The notes beneath the pieces were generated by a model that did not search any database, was not told the DNA's origin, and saw only the letters and a program-made list of their open reading frames with translations. Position numbers and translations under genes: made by a program. From Actinophytocola xinjiangensis (GTDB taxonomy: Bacteria; Actinomycetota; Actinomycetes; Mycobacteriales; Pseudonocardiaceae), in NCBI RefSeq assembly GCF_001921215.1, contig NZ_MSIF01000019.1:103459-167458 (forward strand): DNA of 64,000 nucleotides, written 5' to 3'. Shown here piece by piece: positions 10,501-18,986 of this stretch; positions within the stretch are counted from its first letter, which is position 1, and each line of letters begins with the position of its first letter.

Positions 10501-12375
10501 GGCGCGCTGGTGGCGACCATCCCGGTCCCGGCCAGCGGTGGGTACGTCACCGTGCCTCCGGCCGAGGTGACCGACCCCGGCGGCACGATCAACCTGCACG
10601 CGGTGTTCCGCACCACCGCCGACAACCAGTTCACCGTCGACTCGTTCGACTTCGTCGGCAAGGGCGTGTCCAGCAACGCAGCGCCCTACGTCGCGGTGAA
10701 CGCCACCCCGGCCAGCGGCCCCGCGCCGCTGGAGGTCGAGCTGACCACGACCGTGACCGACCCCGAGGGTGACGAACCGTTCACCTACGCGTGGGACCTC
10801 GGTGACGGCACGACCTCCACCGAGGCCAACCCGACCCACACCTACACCGAGACCGGCACCTACACCGCCGAGGTGACCGTCACCGACGCGGCCGGCCGCG
10901 CCAAGTCGGTGGCCACCCAGGTGGTGGTGAGCACGCCGCCGATGCCGCCGATCGAGTGCGCCGACCCCGACGCCGCGGTCGATCCCAGCGACGAGTTCGA
11001 CGGCGACCGGCTCGACGGCTGCCGGTGGGACTCGGTGCTGCGGCCCGACCTGTCGGCCATGCGGATGGCCGACGGGGTGCTCGGCGTGGACACGCTGCCC
11101 GGCGACATCAACGGCGGCGCCAACGACGACCCGAACAACTTCGTCCTGCGGGCCGCCCCCGGCGGTGACTGGACCCTGGAGACCCGGCTGCGGGCACCGC
11201 TGCACGAGCGGTACCAACTCGCCGGGCTCATGGTCCACGGCAGCGACGACGACTACGTCAAGTTCGACGTCGTCGCGTTCAACGGCGCCGGCTCGACCGT
11301 CGACCTGCGGGCGGAGCTGGTGTCGGAGAACGACGGCCAGTTCGGCAACGGCGGCAACCGGTCGGTCACCCTGGGCTCGGGCCCGGAGAGCGGCTGGTGG
11401 CACCTGAAGCTGACCAAGTCCGGCAACTCCTACAGCGGCTGGGTCAGCGACGGCGGCACCGAGTGGACCTCGCTGGGTGACGCGGTGACCAACGAGATCC
11501 CGAACCCGAAGTTCGGCCTGATGGCCATCGGACCACAGCAGACCCAGGGCCCGGTGACCGTCGACTTCGACTGGTTCCGGGTGTCCGGTGTGGACACCGC
11601 GGCACCGGAGGTGGCGGCCGTCGTCTCGCCGGAGCCCGCCGAGTCCGGCTGGCACCTCGCCGCGCCGACGGTGACCCTCACCGCCGACGACGGCGCCGGT
11701 TCGGGCGTGGCCACCACCGAGTACCGGATCGACGGCGGTGACTGGACCGCCTACACCGAGCCGTTCACCGTCCCCGGCGACGGCACGCACACCGTCGAGT
11801 ACCGGGGTGCCGACCGCGCCGGCAACAGCTCACCGGTCGGCCAGGTCGAGGTGAAGGTCGACGCCACCGCACCCGCGCTGGCGGTCACCGGCCTCACCGA
11901 CGGCGTGACCTACGGGCACAGCGAGGACCGGATCGTCGACTGGACCGCCACCGACGACGGGTCCGGTGTCGGTGAGGTCGCCGCGACGCTCGACGGCCAA
12001 CCGGTCGCCAAGGGCGCCACCGTGGCGCTGCCAGGGCTGGCGTTGGGCGAGCACACGCTGGTCGTGCGCGCGCCGGACACCGCGGGGCACGTGACCGAAC
12101 GGACGATCACCTTCACCGTGGGCACGTCGGTCACCGACCTGCAGGCCATGCTCGACCGGCTGCAGGCCGACAACCAGGTCGGCTGGCTGGCCGGCCTGGT
12201 GCTGGAGGCCCAGCTCGACCAGGCGCGCCGCGAGGTCGTGGCCGGGCGCACCGACCGCGCGATCCAGTTGCTGAACGCGTTCAGCGGTTCGGTCGCACTG
12301 CTGGTACCCGACGCGGAGGCCAAGGCGCTTCTGCGTGCCGACGCGGCGGCCGTGGCGCGGGCACTGCGCGGCTAG
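7600..12375 (+). CDS. Secreted multidomain protein: ThuA - quinoprotein sugar dehydrogenase - PKD - CBM - PKD - Ig-like - FIMAH-like
   Basis: This 1,591-residue protein starts with a signal peptide (cleavage near TPAAAAQA). Domains in order: ThuA-like/glutamine-amidotransferase-like (about 36-261), glucose/sorbosone dehydrogenase beta-propeller (about 269-701; GFRNPFRFSVASDG, YGWPYCVG), PKD (707-787), a short beta domain, CBM6-like (900-1023), a second PKD (1027-1111), a concanavalin-like DUF1349-type sandwich (1131-1331), two Ig-like/OmpL47-type repeats (1335-1507) and a FIMAH-like helical C-terminus (1509-1591). ThuA-sorbosone-dehydrogenase fusions are known in actinomycetes and fit extracellular oxidation of carbohydrates bound by the accessory modules. 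The start is an ATG with GGAAG upstream. Two tandem hairpins follow it. Confidence 0.9.
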   Translation: MHRPLLRTALGVLSASVLLSGLTPAAAAQADPEFRALLFTKVAQGAYRHDSIPAAVEMVTQLATENNFEVVHSEDSTVFNDADLATFDVVVMVQNGGMVWDTDAQRQAVRTYVNNGGGIAAVHNATDMNIEADFPWWDEFVNGGAHMTAHSAGGLTATTHRIDDVHPSTKDLPDRWDRPEEWYNFHPTMRGEVHSLLEVDEDTYDPGGEAMGTDHPISWCRDAEGGRVWATAMGHAISSYSEPLFRQHVLGGIQTAAGAVPADCSATMDAGFEKVTLDDTTKAPTALDITPDGRVFYTEILGQIRLWDPETGAVTTALDLPVYAGGEDGLTSLVVAPDFADTGHLYVYYSPPGDEEINRVSRFTVTGDTVDRASEVVLLDIPASRREEPGHTGGYLEFGPGGNLYIGVGDDTNPFQSSGYAPIDERDGRDLFDAQKTSANTNDLRGKILRVHPEADGTYTIPEGNMFAPGTDKTLPEIYAMGFRNPFRFSVASDGTLHMADYGPDAGGDNANRGPAGLVEWNVITEPGNYGWPYCVGNGIPFNDFDFATNTSGAKFDCANPVNDSPNNTGLTELPSAKPATVWYGNGANGNEFPEMGDGGEAPMAGPRYEYDPELDSDTKFPEFYDGKPLFYEWARNRMFLFNQDSDGGLLTIDPWYVSNTPLAPMDMKFGPDGALYMVEWGGGYGRDNPDSGVYRIDYTRGDRRPVAHGTASPSSGQAPLEVTFTGDESSDPEGEQVSYAWNFGDGDTSTEANPSHVFTENGVYNVQLTVSDPGGKTGISNMTVTVGNTAPTVDLAAPVHGGFFDFGDTVVFDSTITDPEEQTDCDSAVLRVSLGHDAHDHLIDTINACAGEFTTQHDEGHADANVFYTAESSYTDGGANGQPALTGRDLAVLQPKHKQAEYHSSSSGTAVQADTAAEAGKHVGEISDGDWIAFTPVNLHQIDGIAARVNGASAGGSIELRAGAPDGALVATIPVPASGGYVTVPPAEVTDPGGTINLHAVFRTTADNQFTVDSFDFVGKGVSSNAAPYVAVNATPASGPAPLEVELTTTVTDPEGDEPFTYAWDLGDGTTSTEANPTHTYTETGTYTAEVTVTDAAGRAKSVATQVVVSTPPMPPIECADPDAAVDPSDEFDGDRLDGCRWDSVLRPDLSAMRMADGVLGVDTLPGDINGGANDDPNNFVLRAAPGGDWTLETRLRAPLHERYQLAGLMVHGSDDDYVKFDVVAFNGAGSTVDLRAELVSENDGQFGNGGNRSVTLGSGPESGWWHLKLTKSGNSYSGWVSDGGTEWTSLGDAVTNEIPNPKFGLMAIGPQQTQGPVTVDFDWFRVSGVDTAAPEVAAVVSPEPAESGWHLAAPTVTLTADDGAGSGVATTEYRIDGGDWTAYTEPFTVPGDGTHTVEYRGADRAGNSSPVGQVEVKVDATAPALAVTGLTDGVTYGHSEDRIVDWTATDDGSGVGEVAATLDGQPVAKGATVALPGLALGEHTLVVRAPDTAGHVTERTITFTVGTSVTDLQAMLDRLQADNQVGWLAGLVLEAQLDQARREVVAGRTDRAIQLLNAFSGSVALLVPDAEAKALLRADAAAVARALRG

Positions 12376-12384
12376 CCGAGGTGC

Positions 12385-12440
12385 GGGGGCGGATGCCGGT
12401 CCGCCCCCGGCCCCGGGCCGGCTTGCCACCGGCCCGGGGC
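12385..12440. terminator. Two tandem GC-rich hairpins in a convergent intergenic region
   Basis: Two perfect inverted repeats lie back to back. The first has 9-bp arms GGGGGCGGA/TCCGCCCCC (12385-12393 with 12400-12408). The second has 12-bp arms GCCCCGGGCCGG/CCGGCCCGGGGC (12410-12421 with 12429-12440). They sit between the convergent quinoprotein and kinase genes and probably terminate transcription from both sides. Neither has a U-tract, as is usual in actinomycetes. Confidence 0.7.
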
Positions 12441-12528
12441 ACCGCCCGGTCCGTGTTTGTCCGGGAGTCGGTCACGTCCCAACCAACCATCAGGGTGCTG
12501 GAGCTACTCGCCCACCCGGCTGAGCCGC

Positions 12529-14055
12529 CTACAGGTGGGTGACGGTGTCGATGAGCCAGGTGCCGTTCTGGTTGACCAGCCCGTAGCGGTGGCGTTCCCG
12601 CATCCGGCGGCCGTCCTTGTACACGTAGTCCAGCGTCACCTCGGCGGTCGAGCCCTGGCCGCTGGCCGCCGAGGCCCGCACGGACGCGACGGTGCCCCAG
12701 TAGCCGGTGTAGCCGCTCCAGCCGCCGGCGGGTGAGGTCTGGAACTTGGGCGTGAGCCGGGTCCAGGCCTGTTCGAGGCCGCCGGGCATCAGCGCGTAGT
12801 AGGAGGTGATCGCCGAGGCCGGGTCGGCCGGCGGCGCGGGCGTCTCCTTGGCCGGGGGCGCGCCGGAGGTCGCCGGGGCCTGCGCCGAGGTCGGCGGCGT
12901 GGCTGGCTCCGACGTCTGGTTGTCCGAAGTGGACGGTTCGTCCTCGTCGGTTCCGGCCGGCGGGTCGTCGGAGGCCGCCGGCACGTTGGGGGCCTGACCG
13001 GAGGCGTTCTCGTCGGCCGGCGGATCATCGTTGCCGGTGGCGTTGAGGGTGATCAGCGTCGTGGTCACCGCCACCACCACGCACAACGCGGCCAGCGCCA
13101 GGATCGGGCGCCACCGCCGCCGCCCGGCCGGCGGCGGGTCGGCGGGAGCCGCCGGGGCCGTCGCCGGCTCCGGCGCGGCGACCGGGGCGGGTGCGGCCAC
13201 GGGCACGGCGGCTGGTACGGCGACCGGGGGCACCTCCCGTCCCTCGGCGATCTCGAACAGCCGTGCGCTCACCTCGGCGACGTTGGGCCGCTGCGCGGGA
13301 TCGGCGGCCAGCAGGCTGGTCAGCAGCCCGGTCAGCGGGCCGGCCTTCTTCGGCGGCGTGAACTCCCCGGACGCGATCCGGTGCAGCAACAGCATCGGGT
13401 TCGCGCTGCGCCCGGCCGGCGGCCGGCCCTCCACCGCCGTGTAGAGCGTGGCGCCCAACGAGTACGCGTCGGCGGCGAAGGTCACGTCCTGCCCCCGGGC
13501 CACCTCCGGCGCCAGGTAGGCCGGCGTGCCGACGAACGTGCCGGTGCTGGTCCCGGTGACGTCCTCGACCACCCGCGAGACCCCGAAGTCGGTCAACTTC
13601 ACCGTGTCGTTCTCACCGACGAGGATGTTGGCTGGCTTGATGTCGCGGTGCACCACGCCCCGGGCGTGCGCGGCGGCCAGCGCGGCCGCGACCTGCGCAC
13701 CGATCCGCGCGACCTCGGCCGGCGGCAGCGTTCCCCGCTCGGACAGCACCTGGGACAGGCTCGTCGACGGCAGGTACTCCATCACGATGTAGGGGCGGTC
13801 GTCGTCCTCGATGACGTCGTAGACGGCGATCACCTGAGGATGGTGCAACTTCGCCGCGATCCGGCCCTCGCGCATCGTCCGGCGGCGGATCTCGCCCAGC
13901 CGCGACTCGTCCAACGCGGGCGGCAGCAACACCTCCTTGACCGCGACCGTCCGCCGAAGCCGTTCGTCATGCGCCTGCCACACCACGCCCATGCCACCGC
14001 CACCGAGTCGCTCGGTCAGCCGGTACCGACCCGCGACAACCTGCCCTGCATCCAT
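12529..14055 (-). CDS. Membrane serine/threonine protein kinase (PknB-like)
   Basis: This 508-residue protein has an N-terminal Hanks-type kinase domain (about residues 11-270): glycine loop LGGGGMGVV, ATP lysine AVKEV (about 40), catalytic HRDIKPAN (about 136), DFG (about 156) and APE. All catalytic residues are present. A Pro/Ala-rich linker leads to one transmembrane helix (ILALAALCVVVAVTTTLI, about 315-335). The extracellular part is a Thr/Ser/Pro/Ala-rich stalk followed by a compact C-terminal domain with several Trp; there are no PASTA repeats. The ATG at 14055 is preferred because GGAGCAGGG precedes it; a GTG at 14073 is an alternative. It is divergent from a TIR/NB-ARC gene. Confidence 0.92.
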   Translation of the reverse strand: MDAGQVVAGRYRLTERLGGGGMGVVWQAHDERLRRTVAVKEVLLPPALDESRLGEIRRRTMREGRIAAKLHHPQVIAVYDVIEDDDRPYIVMEYLPSTSLSQVLSERGTLPPAEVARIGAQVAAALAAAHARGVVHRDIKPANILVGENDTVKLTDFGVSRVVEDVTGTSTGTFVGTPAYLAPEVARGQDVTFAADAYSLGATLYTAVEGRPPAGRSANPMLLLHRIASGEFTPPKKAGPLTGLLTSLLAADPAQRPNVAEVSARLFEIAEGREVPPVAVPAAVPVAAPAPVAAPEPATAPAAPADPPPAGRRRWRPILALAALCVVVAVTTTLITLNATGNDDPPADENASGQAPNVPAASDDPPAGTDEDEPSTSDNQTSEPATPPTSAQAPATSGAPPAKETPAPPADPASAITSYYALMPGGLEQAWTRLTPKFQTSPAGGWSGYTGYWGTVASVRASAASGQGSTAEVTLDYVYKDGRRMRERHRYGLVNQNGTWLIDTVTHL

Positions 14056-14155
14056 TCCCTGCTCCACTGCCACTCGCTCGGGTTTACACCACCGGACGCG
14101 AACCGAGGTGACCGGGTACGTGACCGCCGACCCGTCGGGATGACATCATCCGGGG

Positions 14156-15493
14156 GTGACCGGCGCCGACGTGCTGATCGTGAACTCCCGCGTCGACGAG
14201 TCATGGTCGGGTTGGGTGGCGGACGTGGCGCGGAACACCGGGCACCCGGTGTCCCGGCTCCAGGACGGGCTCGCGAACTTCCTCGACGTCGCCACCATCA
14301 TCGACCGCGAAACCCGGGCGGCGGAACAGGTAGTGGTGCTGCTCTCCCGAACCGGGCCGGATTTTCTCGCCGAGGCCGTCGCCGCAGCGCACCGCACCGG
14401 CACCCCGCTCCTGCCGGTGCACGTCGACGACCGGCCCGCGTCCTACCCGCGTCCGCTCGGCCACCTGCCGGCCGTGGACCTCACCGGTGTCCCGCTCGCC
14501 ACGGCCGCCGACCGGCTCCGCGCGGCCCTGGACGGTACGCACACCGGGCTGGTGCGGCCCAACCACGTGCGGCGCCCGCCTCCCACGACGGATCCTTTCG
14601 TGGGCCGGGAAAGCGAGCTGGCGCGGCTGCACACGGCGTTGTTCGCCGACCGCGCGGCCGTGGTCACCGGTGAGGACGGGATCGGCAAGTCCGCGCTGGC
14701 CGCCCGGTTCGTCCGGACCCACCGCGGCCGCTGGGAACACGTGCTGTGGTCCACCCCCGCGCGCTTCGCCGACGACCAGCTGCGTGCCATCACCCGGCCC
14801 AAGGGCCCGGCGCTGCTGGTGGTCGACGGCGCCCCGGACTATCCGACCGTCCGCGACCGTCTCTGGCCGGTACTGCTCGACCGCGACCTGGTGAACGTGC
14901 TGGTCACCTCACGTGCGCCGGACTGGCCCGACCCGTTCCGCACCGTCGCCCTCGGCCCGCTGGACCCGGAGTCCGCGCGCCGGCTGGCCGAGCACACCGT
15001 GCCGGGCCACTCCGCCGAGTGGCCGGAACTGGGCGAGGTCCCCGGCGCGGTGATCTCGGTCGCCGGTGCGAACCCGGGGGAGTTGGCCGCCGGCCGCGAG
15101 ATCGCCCGGCTCGCCAGGTCCGCCGACCACGGCTTCCACTACCTCGACACCGACGACCCCGCCGCCGTCGCCACGTTCGAGCGCGCGTTCCGCGAGGTCG
15201 CCGGGGACATCGAGCTGCTCTCGGCCGGCCGGCGCCCGTGGCGGCGCTGGTGGCGTCGGCGCACCGGCGCCACCGCCGAGGTCCCGGTTGGAGCGGCCGC
15301 CCGGCTGCTGGCCGCTCTGCGACCGGTGCCCGGGGCGGTCCTGACCATCGGCTCGACGGCCTTCGTCACGACCCCGGAGCGGGCCGGCACACCGATCGTC
15401 AGCCGCACCCTGACCGCCGCCGAACTGCGGAACTTCGAGCAGGGCCAACGCCTGCGCGCCGACCCGATCACCGCCGCCCTGGGCGAGGACTGA
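14156..15493 (+). CDS. TIR-like / NB-ARC (STAND-type) NTPase
   Basis: This 445-residue cytoplasmic protein has a divergent TIR-like domain at residues 1-128 (ADVLIVNSRVDESW; QVVVLLSRTGPDF; LLPVHVDDRP). An NB-ARC ATPase follows: entry motif FVGRESELARLHTAL, Walker A GEDGIGKSA (172-180), Walker B LLVVDGA (220-226), sensor LVTSRAPDW. No WD40, TPR or LRR repeats follow; the C-terminal 90 residues are basic (RRPWRRWWRRR) and then compact. TIR-STAND proteins act in bacterial signalling and in anti-phage NAD-depleting systems. The catalytic Glu of active TIRs cannot be assigned confidently, so NADase activity is uncertain. The GTG at 14156 lies 100 bp from the divergent kinase start. Confidence 0.72.
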   Translation: MTGADVLIVNSRVDESWSGWVADVARNTGHPVSRLQDGLANFLDVATIIDRETRAAEQVVVLLSRTGPDFLAEAVAAAHRTGTPLLPVHVDDRPASYPRPLGHLPAVDLTGVPLATAADRLRAALDGTHTGLVRPNHVRRPPPTTDPFVGRESELARLHTALFADRAAVVTGEDGIGKSALAARFVRTHRGRWEHVLWSTPARFADDQLRAITRPKGPALLVVDGAPDYPTVRDRLWPVLLDRDLVNVLVTSRAPDWPDPFRTVALGPLDPESARRLAEHTVPGHSAEWPELGEVPGAVISVAGANPGELAAGREIARLARSADHGFHYLDTDDPAAVATFERAFREVAGDIELLSAGRRPWRRWWRRRTGATAEVPVGAAARLLAALRPVPGAVLTIGSTAFVTTPERAGTPIVSRTLTAAELRNFEQGQRLRADPITAALGED

Positions 15494-15672
15494 GCCTGTC
15501 GCACAGCGATGATCATCACACCCGACCGGCGGCGGCACGATCGCGCGTTCGTGGCGGGCCTGACCCTGCCGACCCACTGTGCGTGGGTACCCGTGCCCAG
15601 CCGCGGGAAACGCCCGGTGGTGCGGCCCTGCTGGAGTGGACAAGATCCGGGGATGTCGGCGACAGTCGAAGG

Positions 15673-16812
15673 GTGAGCGGAAGCAGACTGCCTCAGGTCG
15701 ACAACGTGAAGACCGCGTTGGTGGCCTGGGTGATCGGGGCACACGCCCTGCTGGGCTACACCACCGTCGGCGGGTGGCCCTACGACGAGGTCAACGAGGT
15801 GTCCTTCGCTCCCGGCGTCGAGCTGGTGCTGGCCGCGCTGATCGGGCCGTCCGGGCTGTTCGTCATCGGCGGCTTCTTCTTCCTGGCGGGGCTGTTCACG
15901 CCGCCCTCGCTGCGCCGCAAGGGCCTGTCCCGCTTCACCGCCGACCGCCTGCTGCGGCTCGGGCTGCCCTGGGCCGCCTCGGCGTTGCTGGTGTGGCCGC
16001 TGACGATGTGGCTGGCCTACCGGGTCGCCGGCCACGACGAGTCGGTCTGGTGGGTCGTCACCCACCGGTACCCGCTGCTGGACGCCGGGTCGCTGTGGTT
16101 CGCGTTCGTGCTGCTGATCTTCTCCCTGGTCTACGCGGTGTGGCGGACCCTGTCCCCGCCCGACGAGGACGCGCCGCCGCCGGGCATGGGCCTGCTGATG
16201 GTGATGGCGCTGGGCATCGCGGTCACCTCGTTCCTCGTGCGCCTGGTGTTCCCGGCCAAGAGCGGCCAGATCTTCGACCTGCACCTGTGGCAGTGGCCGC
16301 AGTGCGTGTTCATGTTCGTCCTCGGCCTGATCTGTGCGCGGCACGGGTGGGCGCGGGAGGTGCCGGAGAAGATCCGCCGCTCCTCGACCACCATCGCCGT
16401 GATCACCGTCTGCCTGGTGCCGATCCTGGGTATCGCCGTCGGGATCACCGACCTGGCGGCCGACATCGGACCGTTCCTCGGTGGCTGGACCTGGCAGGCC
16501 GCCGCGACCGCGATCGTCGAAGGGATCCTGGTGGTGACCGGTTCGATCTGGCTGCTGGGCCTGGCCCAACGCCATCTCACCCAGAACGGCCGGCTGGCGA
16601 AAGCCTGCTCCCGGGCCGCGTTCCCCGCGTTCGTCATCCAGGGCCCGGTGCTGATCCTGCTGGCGCTGGCGCTGCGTCAGCTGGACGCGCCGGCCGAGGT
16701 GAAGGCGCCGCTGGTGGCCGGGCTCGCCCTGGTCAGCTCGTTCTGGCTGGGGTGGCGGCTGGTCTCGCGTACCCGCCCCGAGCCGGCGAAGGCGCCACGC
16801 CATGCCCGGTGA
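15673..16812 (+). CDS. Membrane acyltransferase family protein (acyltransferase 3-like)
   Basis: The 379-residue product has about ten hydrophobic helices. The N-terminal QVDNVKTALVAWVIGAHALL resembles the acyltransferase-3/OafA start, where a conserved His sits in the first helix, followed by FVIGGFFFLAGLFTPPSL and LWFAFVLLIFSLVYAVW. Such proteins O-acylate sugars or envelope glycans across the membrane. The start is the best in-frame GTG, but its Shine-Dalgarno (GAAGG) is almost adjacent, so the start is uncertain. The end overlaps the following enolase-superfamily gene by 11 bp, suggesting co-transcription. The 179 bp upstream shows nothing recognisable. Confidence 0.8.
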   Translation: MSGSRLPQVDNVKTALVAWVIGAHALLGYTTVGGWPYDEVNEVSFAPGVELVLAALIGPSGLFVIGGFFFLAGLFTPPSLRRKGLSRFTADRLLRLGLPWAASALLVWPLTMWLAYRVAGHDESVWWVVTHRYPLLDAGSLWFAFVLLIFSLVYAVWRTLSPPDEDAPPPGMGLLMVMALGIAVTSFLVRLVFPAKSGQIFDLHLWQWPQCVFMFVLGLICARHGWAREVPEKIRRSSTTIAVITVCLVPILGIAVGITDLAADIGPFLGGWTWQAAATAIVEGILVVTGSIWLLGLAQRHLTQNGRLAKACSRAAFPAFVIQGPVLILLALALRQLDAPAEVKAPLVAGLALVSSFWLGWRLVSRTRPEPAKAPRHAR

Positions 16813-18061
16813 CCCGATCCGCGAGGTCCGCGTCACGCCGGTCGCCTTCCGCGACGCGCCGCTGCTCAACGCCGTCGGCGTGCACGAGCCGTTCGCGCTG
16901 CGCGCGGTGGTCGAGGTGCTCACCGAGGACGGGGTCCTCGGCCTCGGCGAGACCTACGGCGACGCCGTGCACCTCGACCGATTACACCGGGCCGCCGCCG
17001 CGATCCGGGGCATGGACGTGTGGCAGGTCCACCGGATCGCCCGGCGGATCGCGGCCCTGCCGGCCGGCGGACCCGGCGGCGACGGCACCGCCGGCATGGT
17101 CAACGCCGCCACCGCCGACCGGGTCCTCTCGCCGTTCGAGGTCGCCTGCCTGGACATCCAGGGACGCACGACCGGCCGCCCGGTGACCGACCTGCTGGGC
17201 GGGGCGGTCCGCGACCGCGTCGAGTTCAGCGCCTACCTGTTCTACAAGTGGGCCGGCCACGGCGACACCGAGGACGAGTGGGGCGCCGCGCTGGACCCCG
17301 ACGGGATCGTCGCGCAGGCCCGCCGGCTGGTCGACGAGTACGGGTTCGGCGCGCTCAAGCTCAAGGGCGGGGTGTTCCCGCCCGAGGAGGAGATCGCCGC
17401 GGTCCACGCGCTGCGCGCCGCGTTCCCCGACCGTCCACTGAGGATCGACCCGAACGCGGCCTGGTCGGTGCCGACCTCCGTCCGCGTCGGCCGGGAGCTG
17501 GCCGGGGTGCTGGAGTACCTGGAGGACCCCACCGCCGGCATCGACGGCATGGCGCGGGTCGCCCGGGAGGTCCCGATGCCGCTGGCCACCAACATGTGCG
17601 TGGTCGCCTTCGACCACCTGCGTCCGGCCGTGGCGGCCGGCGCGGTCGGCATCGTGCTGTCCGACCACCACTTCTGGGGCGGGCTGCGCCGCAGCGCCGG
17701 CCTGGCCGCCACCTGCGAGACGTTCGGCCTCGGCCTGTCGATGCACTCCAACTCCCACCTCGGCATCAGCCTGGCCGCCATGACCCACCTCGCGGCCGCC
17801 ACCCCGAACCTCACCTACGCCTGCGACACGCACTGGCCGTGGAAGGACCCCGCCGACGACGTCGTCGAGCCCGGCGTGCTGGGCTTCACCGACGGCGCCG
17901 TCACGGTCCCGACCGGCCCCGGTCTGGGCGTCGAACTCGACCGCGACGCGCTCGCCCGCCTGCACGAGCAGTACCTCACCTGCGGATACACCACCCGCGA
18001 CGACACCGGCTACTACCGGCGCCGGTACCCGGGCTTCGACCCCACTGCGCCACGATGGTGA
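16802..18061 (+). CDS. Enolase-superfamily dehydratase, D-glucarate dehydratase-like
   Basis: This 419-residue protein shows the full glucarate-dehydratase active-site set: KLKGG (two lysines), RIDPNAAW (Asp, Asn), YLEDPT (Glu), LATNMCV (Asn), MHSNSHLGIS (catalytic His) and CDTHWPW (Asp). These assign it to the mandelate-racemase-like superfamily, glucarate dehydratase group, which converts D-glucarate or a related aldarate to a 5-keto-4-deoxy acid using Mg2+. It is followed, with a four-base overlap, by a D-2-hydroxyacid dehydrogenase. Other usual aldarate genes (aldolase, reductase) are absent nearby, so the true substrate could differ. The N-terminus overlaps the membrane acyltransferase gene. 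Confidence 0.88.
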   Translation: MPGDPIREVRVTPVAFRDAPLLNAVGVHEPFALRAVVEVLTEDGVLGLGETYGDAVHLDRLHRAAAAIRGMDVWQVHRIARRIAALPAGGPGGDGTAGMVNAATADRVLSPFEVACLDIQGRTTGRPVTDLLGGAVRDRVEFSAYLFYKWAGHGDTEDEWGAALDPDGIVAQARRLVDEYGFGALKLKGGVFPPEEEIAAVHALRAAFPDRPLRIDPNAAWSVPTSVRVGRELAGVLEYLEDPTAGIDGMARVAREVPMPLATNMCVVAFDHLRPAVAAGAVGIVLSDHHFWGGLRRSAGLAATCETFGLGLSMHSNSHLGISLAAMTHLAAATPNLTYACDTHWPWKDPADDVVEPGVLGFTDGAVTVPTGPGLGVELDRDALARLHEQYLTCGYTTRDDTGYYRRRYPGFDPTAPRW

Positions 18062-18984
18062 CCATGAACGCGCGGACCGTCGTACAGGTGTGCCCACTGC
18101 AGGAGTCGCTGGAACGGGCGCTGGAGCCCTATGAACCGGTGCGGCTGTTCGAACACCCCGACTACCTCGCCACCCACGGCGACCAGGTCGTCGCGGTGAT
18201 GACCAGCTCCCGCCACGGCGTCACGCCCGAGCAGTTCGCGCTGATGCCCCGGCTGGGCGCGGTGGTGCACTTCGGCGTCGGCCACGAGGCGATCGACCTC
18301 GACCTGGCCCGCTCGCGGGGAGTGCTGGTGTCCAACACACCCGACGTGCTGTCGGACTGCGTGGCCGACCTGGCGGTCGGCGGGCTGATCGACGTGTTGC
18401 GCGGCCTGTCGGCGGCCGACCGGCTGGTCCGCTCCGGCGGCTGGACGTTCCCGCTGACCACGAAGGTCACCGGCCGGCGGGTCGGCATCCTGGGTCTTGG
18501 CCGCATCGGCCGGGCGATCGCCCGCCGGCTGACCGGGTTCGACATGACGATCTCCTACCACTCGCGCCACGAGGTGACCGGCGTCCCGTACGCCTACGCG
18601 CCCTCGCCGCTGGCGCTGGCCCGCGAGGTGGACGTGCTGGTCGTGGCCGCCGCCGGGGGCGCCGGGACGCGCGCCCTGGTCTCGGCGGAGGTCCTGGCGG
18701 CGCTGGGGCCGCAGGGGTACCTGGTCAATGTGGCGCGCGGCAGCGTCGTCGACGAGCCGGCGCTGGTGTCCGCGCTGGTGGAGCGGCGGCTGGCCGGCGC
18801 GGCGCTGGACGTGTACGCCGACGAGCCGACCGTGCCGCCGGAGCTGCTGGGGCTGGACAACGTGGTGCTGTTCCCGCACATCGCCAGCGGCACCCGGGAG
18901 ACCAGGCAGGCGATGGGGGAGCTGGCGCTGGCGAACCTGACGCGGTTCCTGACCGACGGCACGCTGGTCACGCCGGTCGGCTAG
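18058..18984 (+). CDS. D-isomer-specific 2-hydroxyacid dehydrogenase
   Basis: The 308-residue protein has the family layout: an N-terminal catalytic half, the NAD-binding motif VGILGLGRIGRAIARRL (about residues 142-158), and catalytic residues in NVARGSVVDE (Arg), YADEPTVP (Glu) and LFPHIASGT (His). It should interconvert a 2-keto acid and a D-2-hydroxyacid with NAD(P)H. The GTG at 18058 gives a GTGA overlap with the upstream gene; an ATG at 18055 or 18064 is possible. Co-transcription with the glucarate-dehydratase-like gene suggests it handles the keto acid formed. A perfect hairpin follows the stop. Confidence 0.9.
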   Translation: MTMNARTVVQVCPLQESLERALEPYEPVRLFEHPDYLATHGDQVVAVMTSSRHGVTPEQFALMPRLGAVVHFGVGHEAIDLDLARSRGVLVSNTPDVLSDCVADLAVGGLIDVLRGLSAADRLVRSGGWTFPLTTKVTGRRVGILGLGRIGRAIARRLTGFDMTISYHSRHEVTGVPYAYAPSPLALAREVDVLVVAAAGGAGTRALVSAEVLAALGPQGYLVNVARGSVVDEPALVSALVERRLAGAALDVYADEPTVPPELLGLDNVVLFPHIASGTRETRQAMGELALANLTRFLTDGTLVTPVG

Positions 18985-18986
18985 GT

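Noticed and set aside
7579..11790. 1,403-codon open frame on the minus strand opposite the quinoprotein gene
   Set aside because: Long antisense open frames are expected in 70% GC coding DNA; its translation is Val/Gly/Arg/His-rich without domains, while the plus strand shows clear domains.
12385..12440. Tandem hairpins as a riboswitch
   Set aside because: They lie between two convergent stop codons and have no downstream gene to control; a terminator role is simpler.
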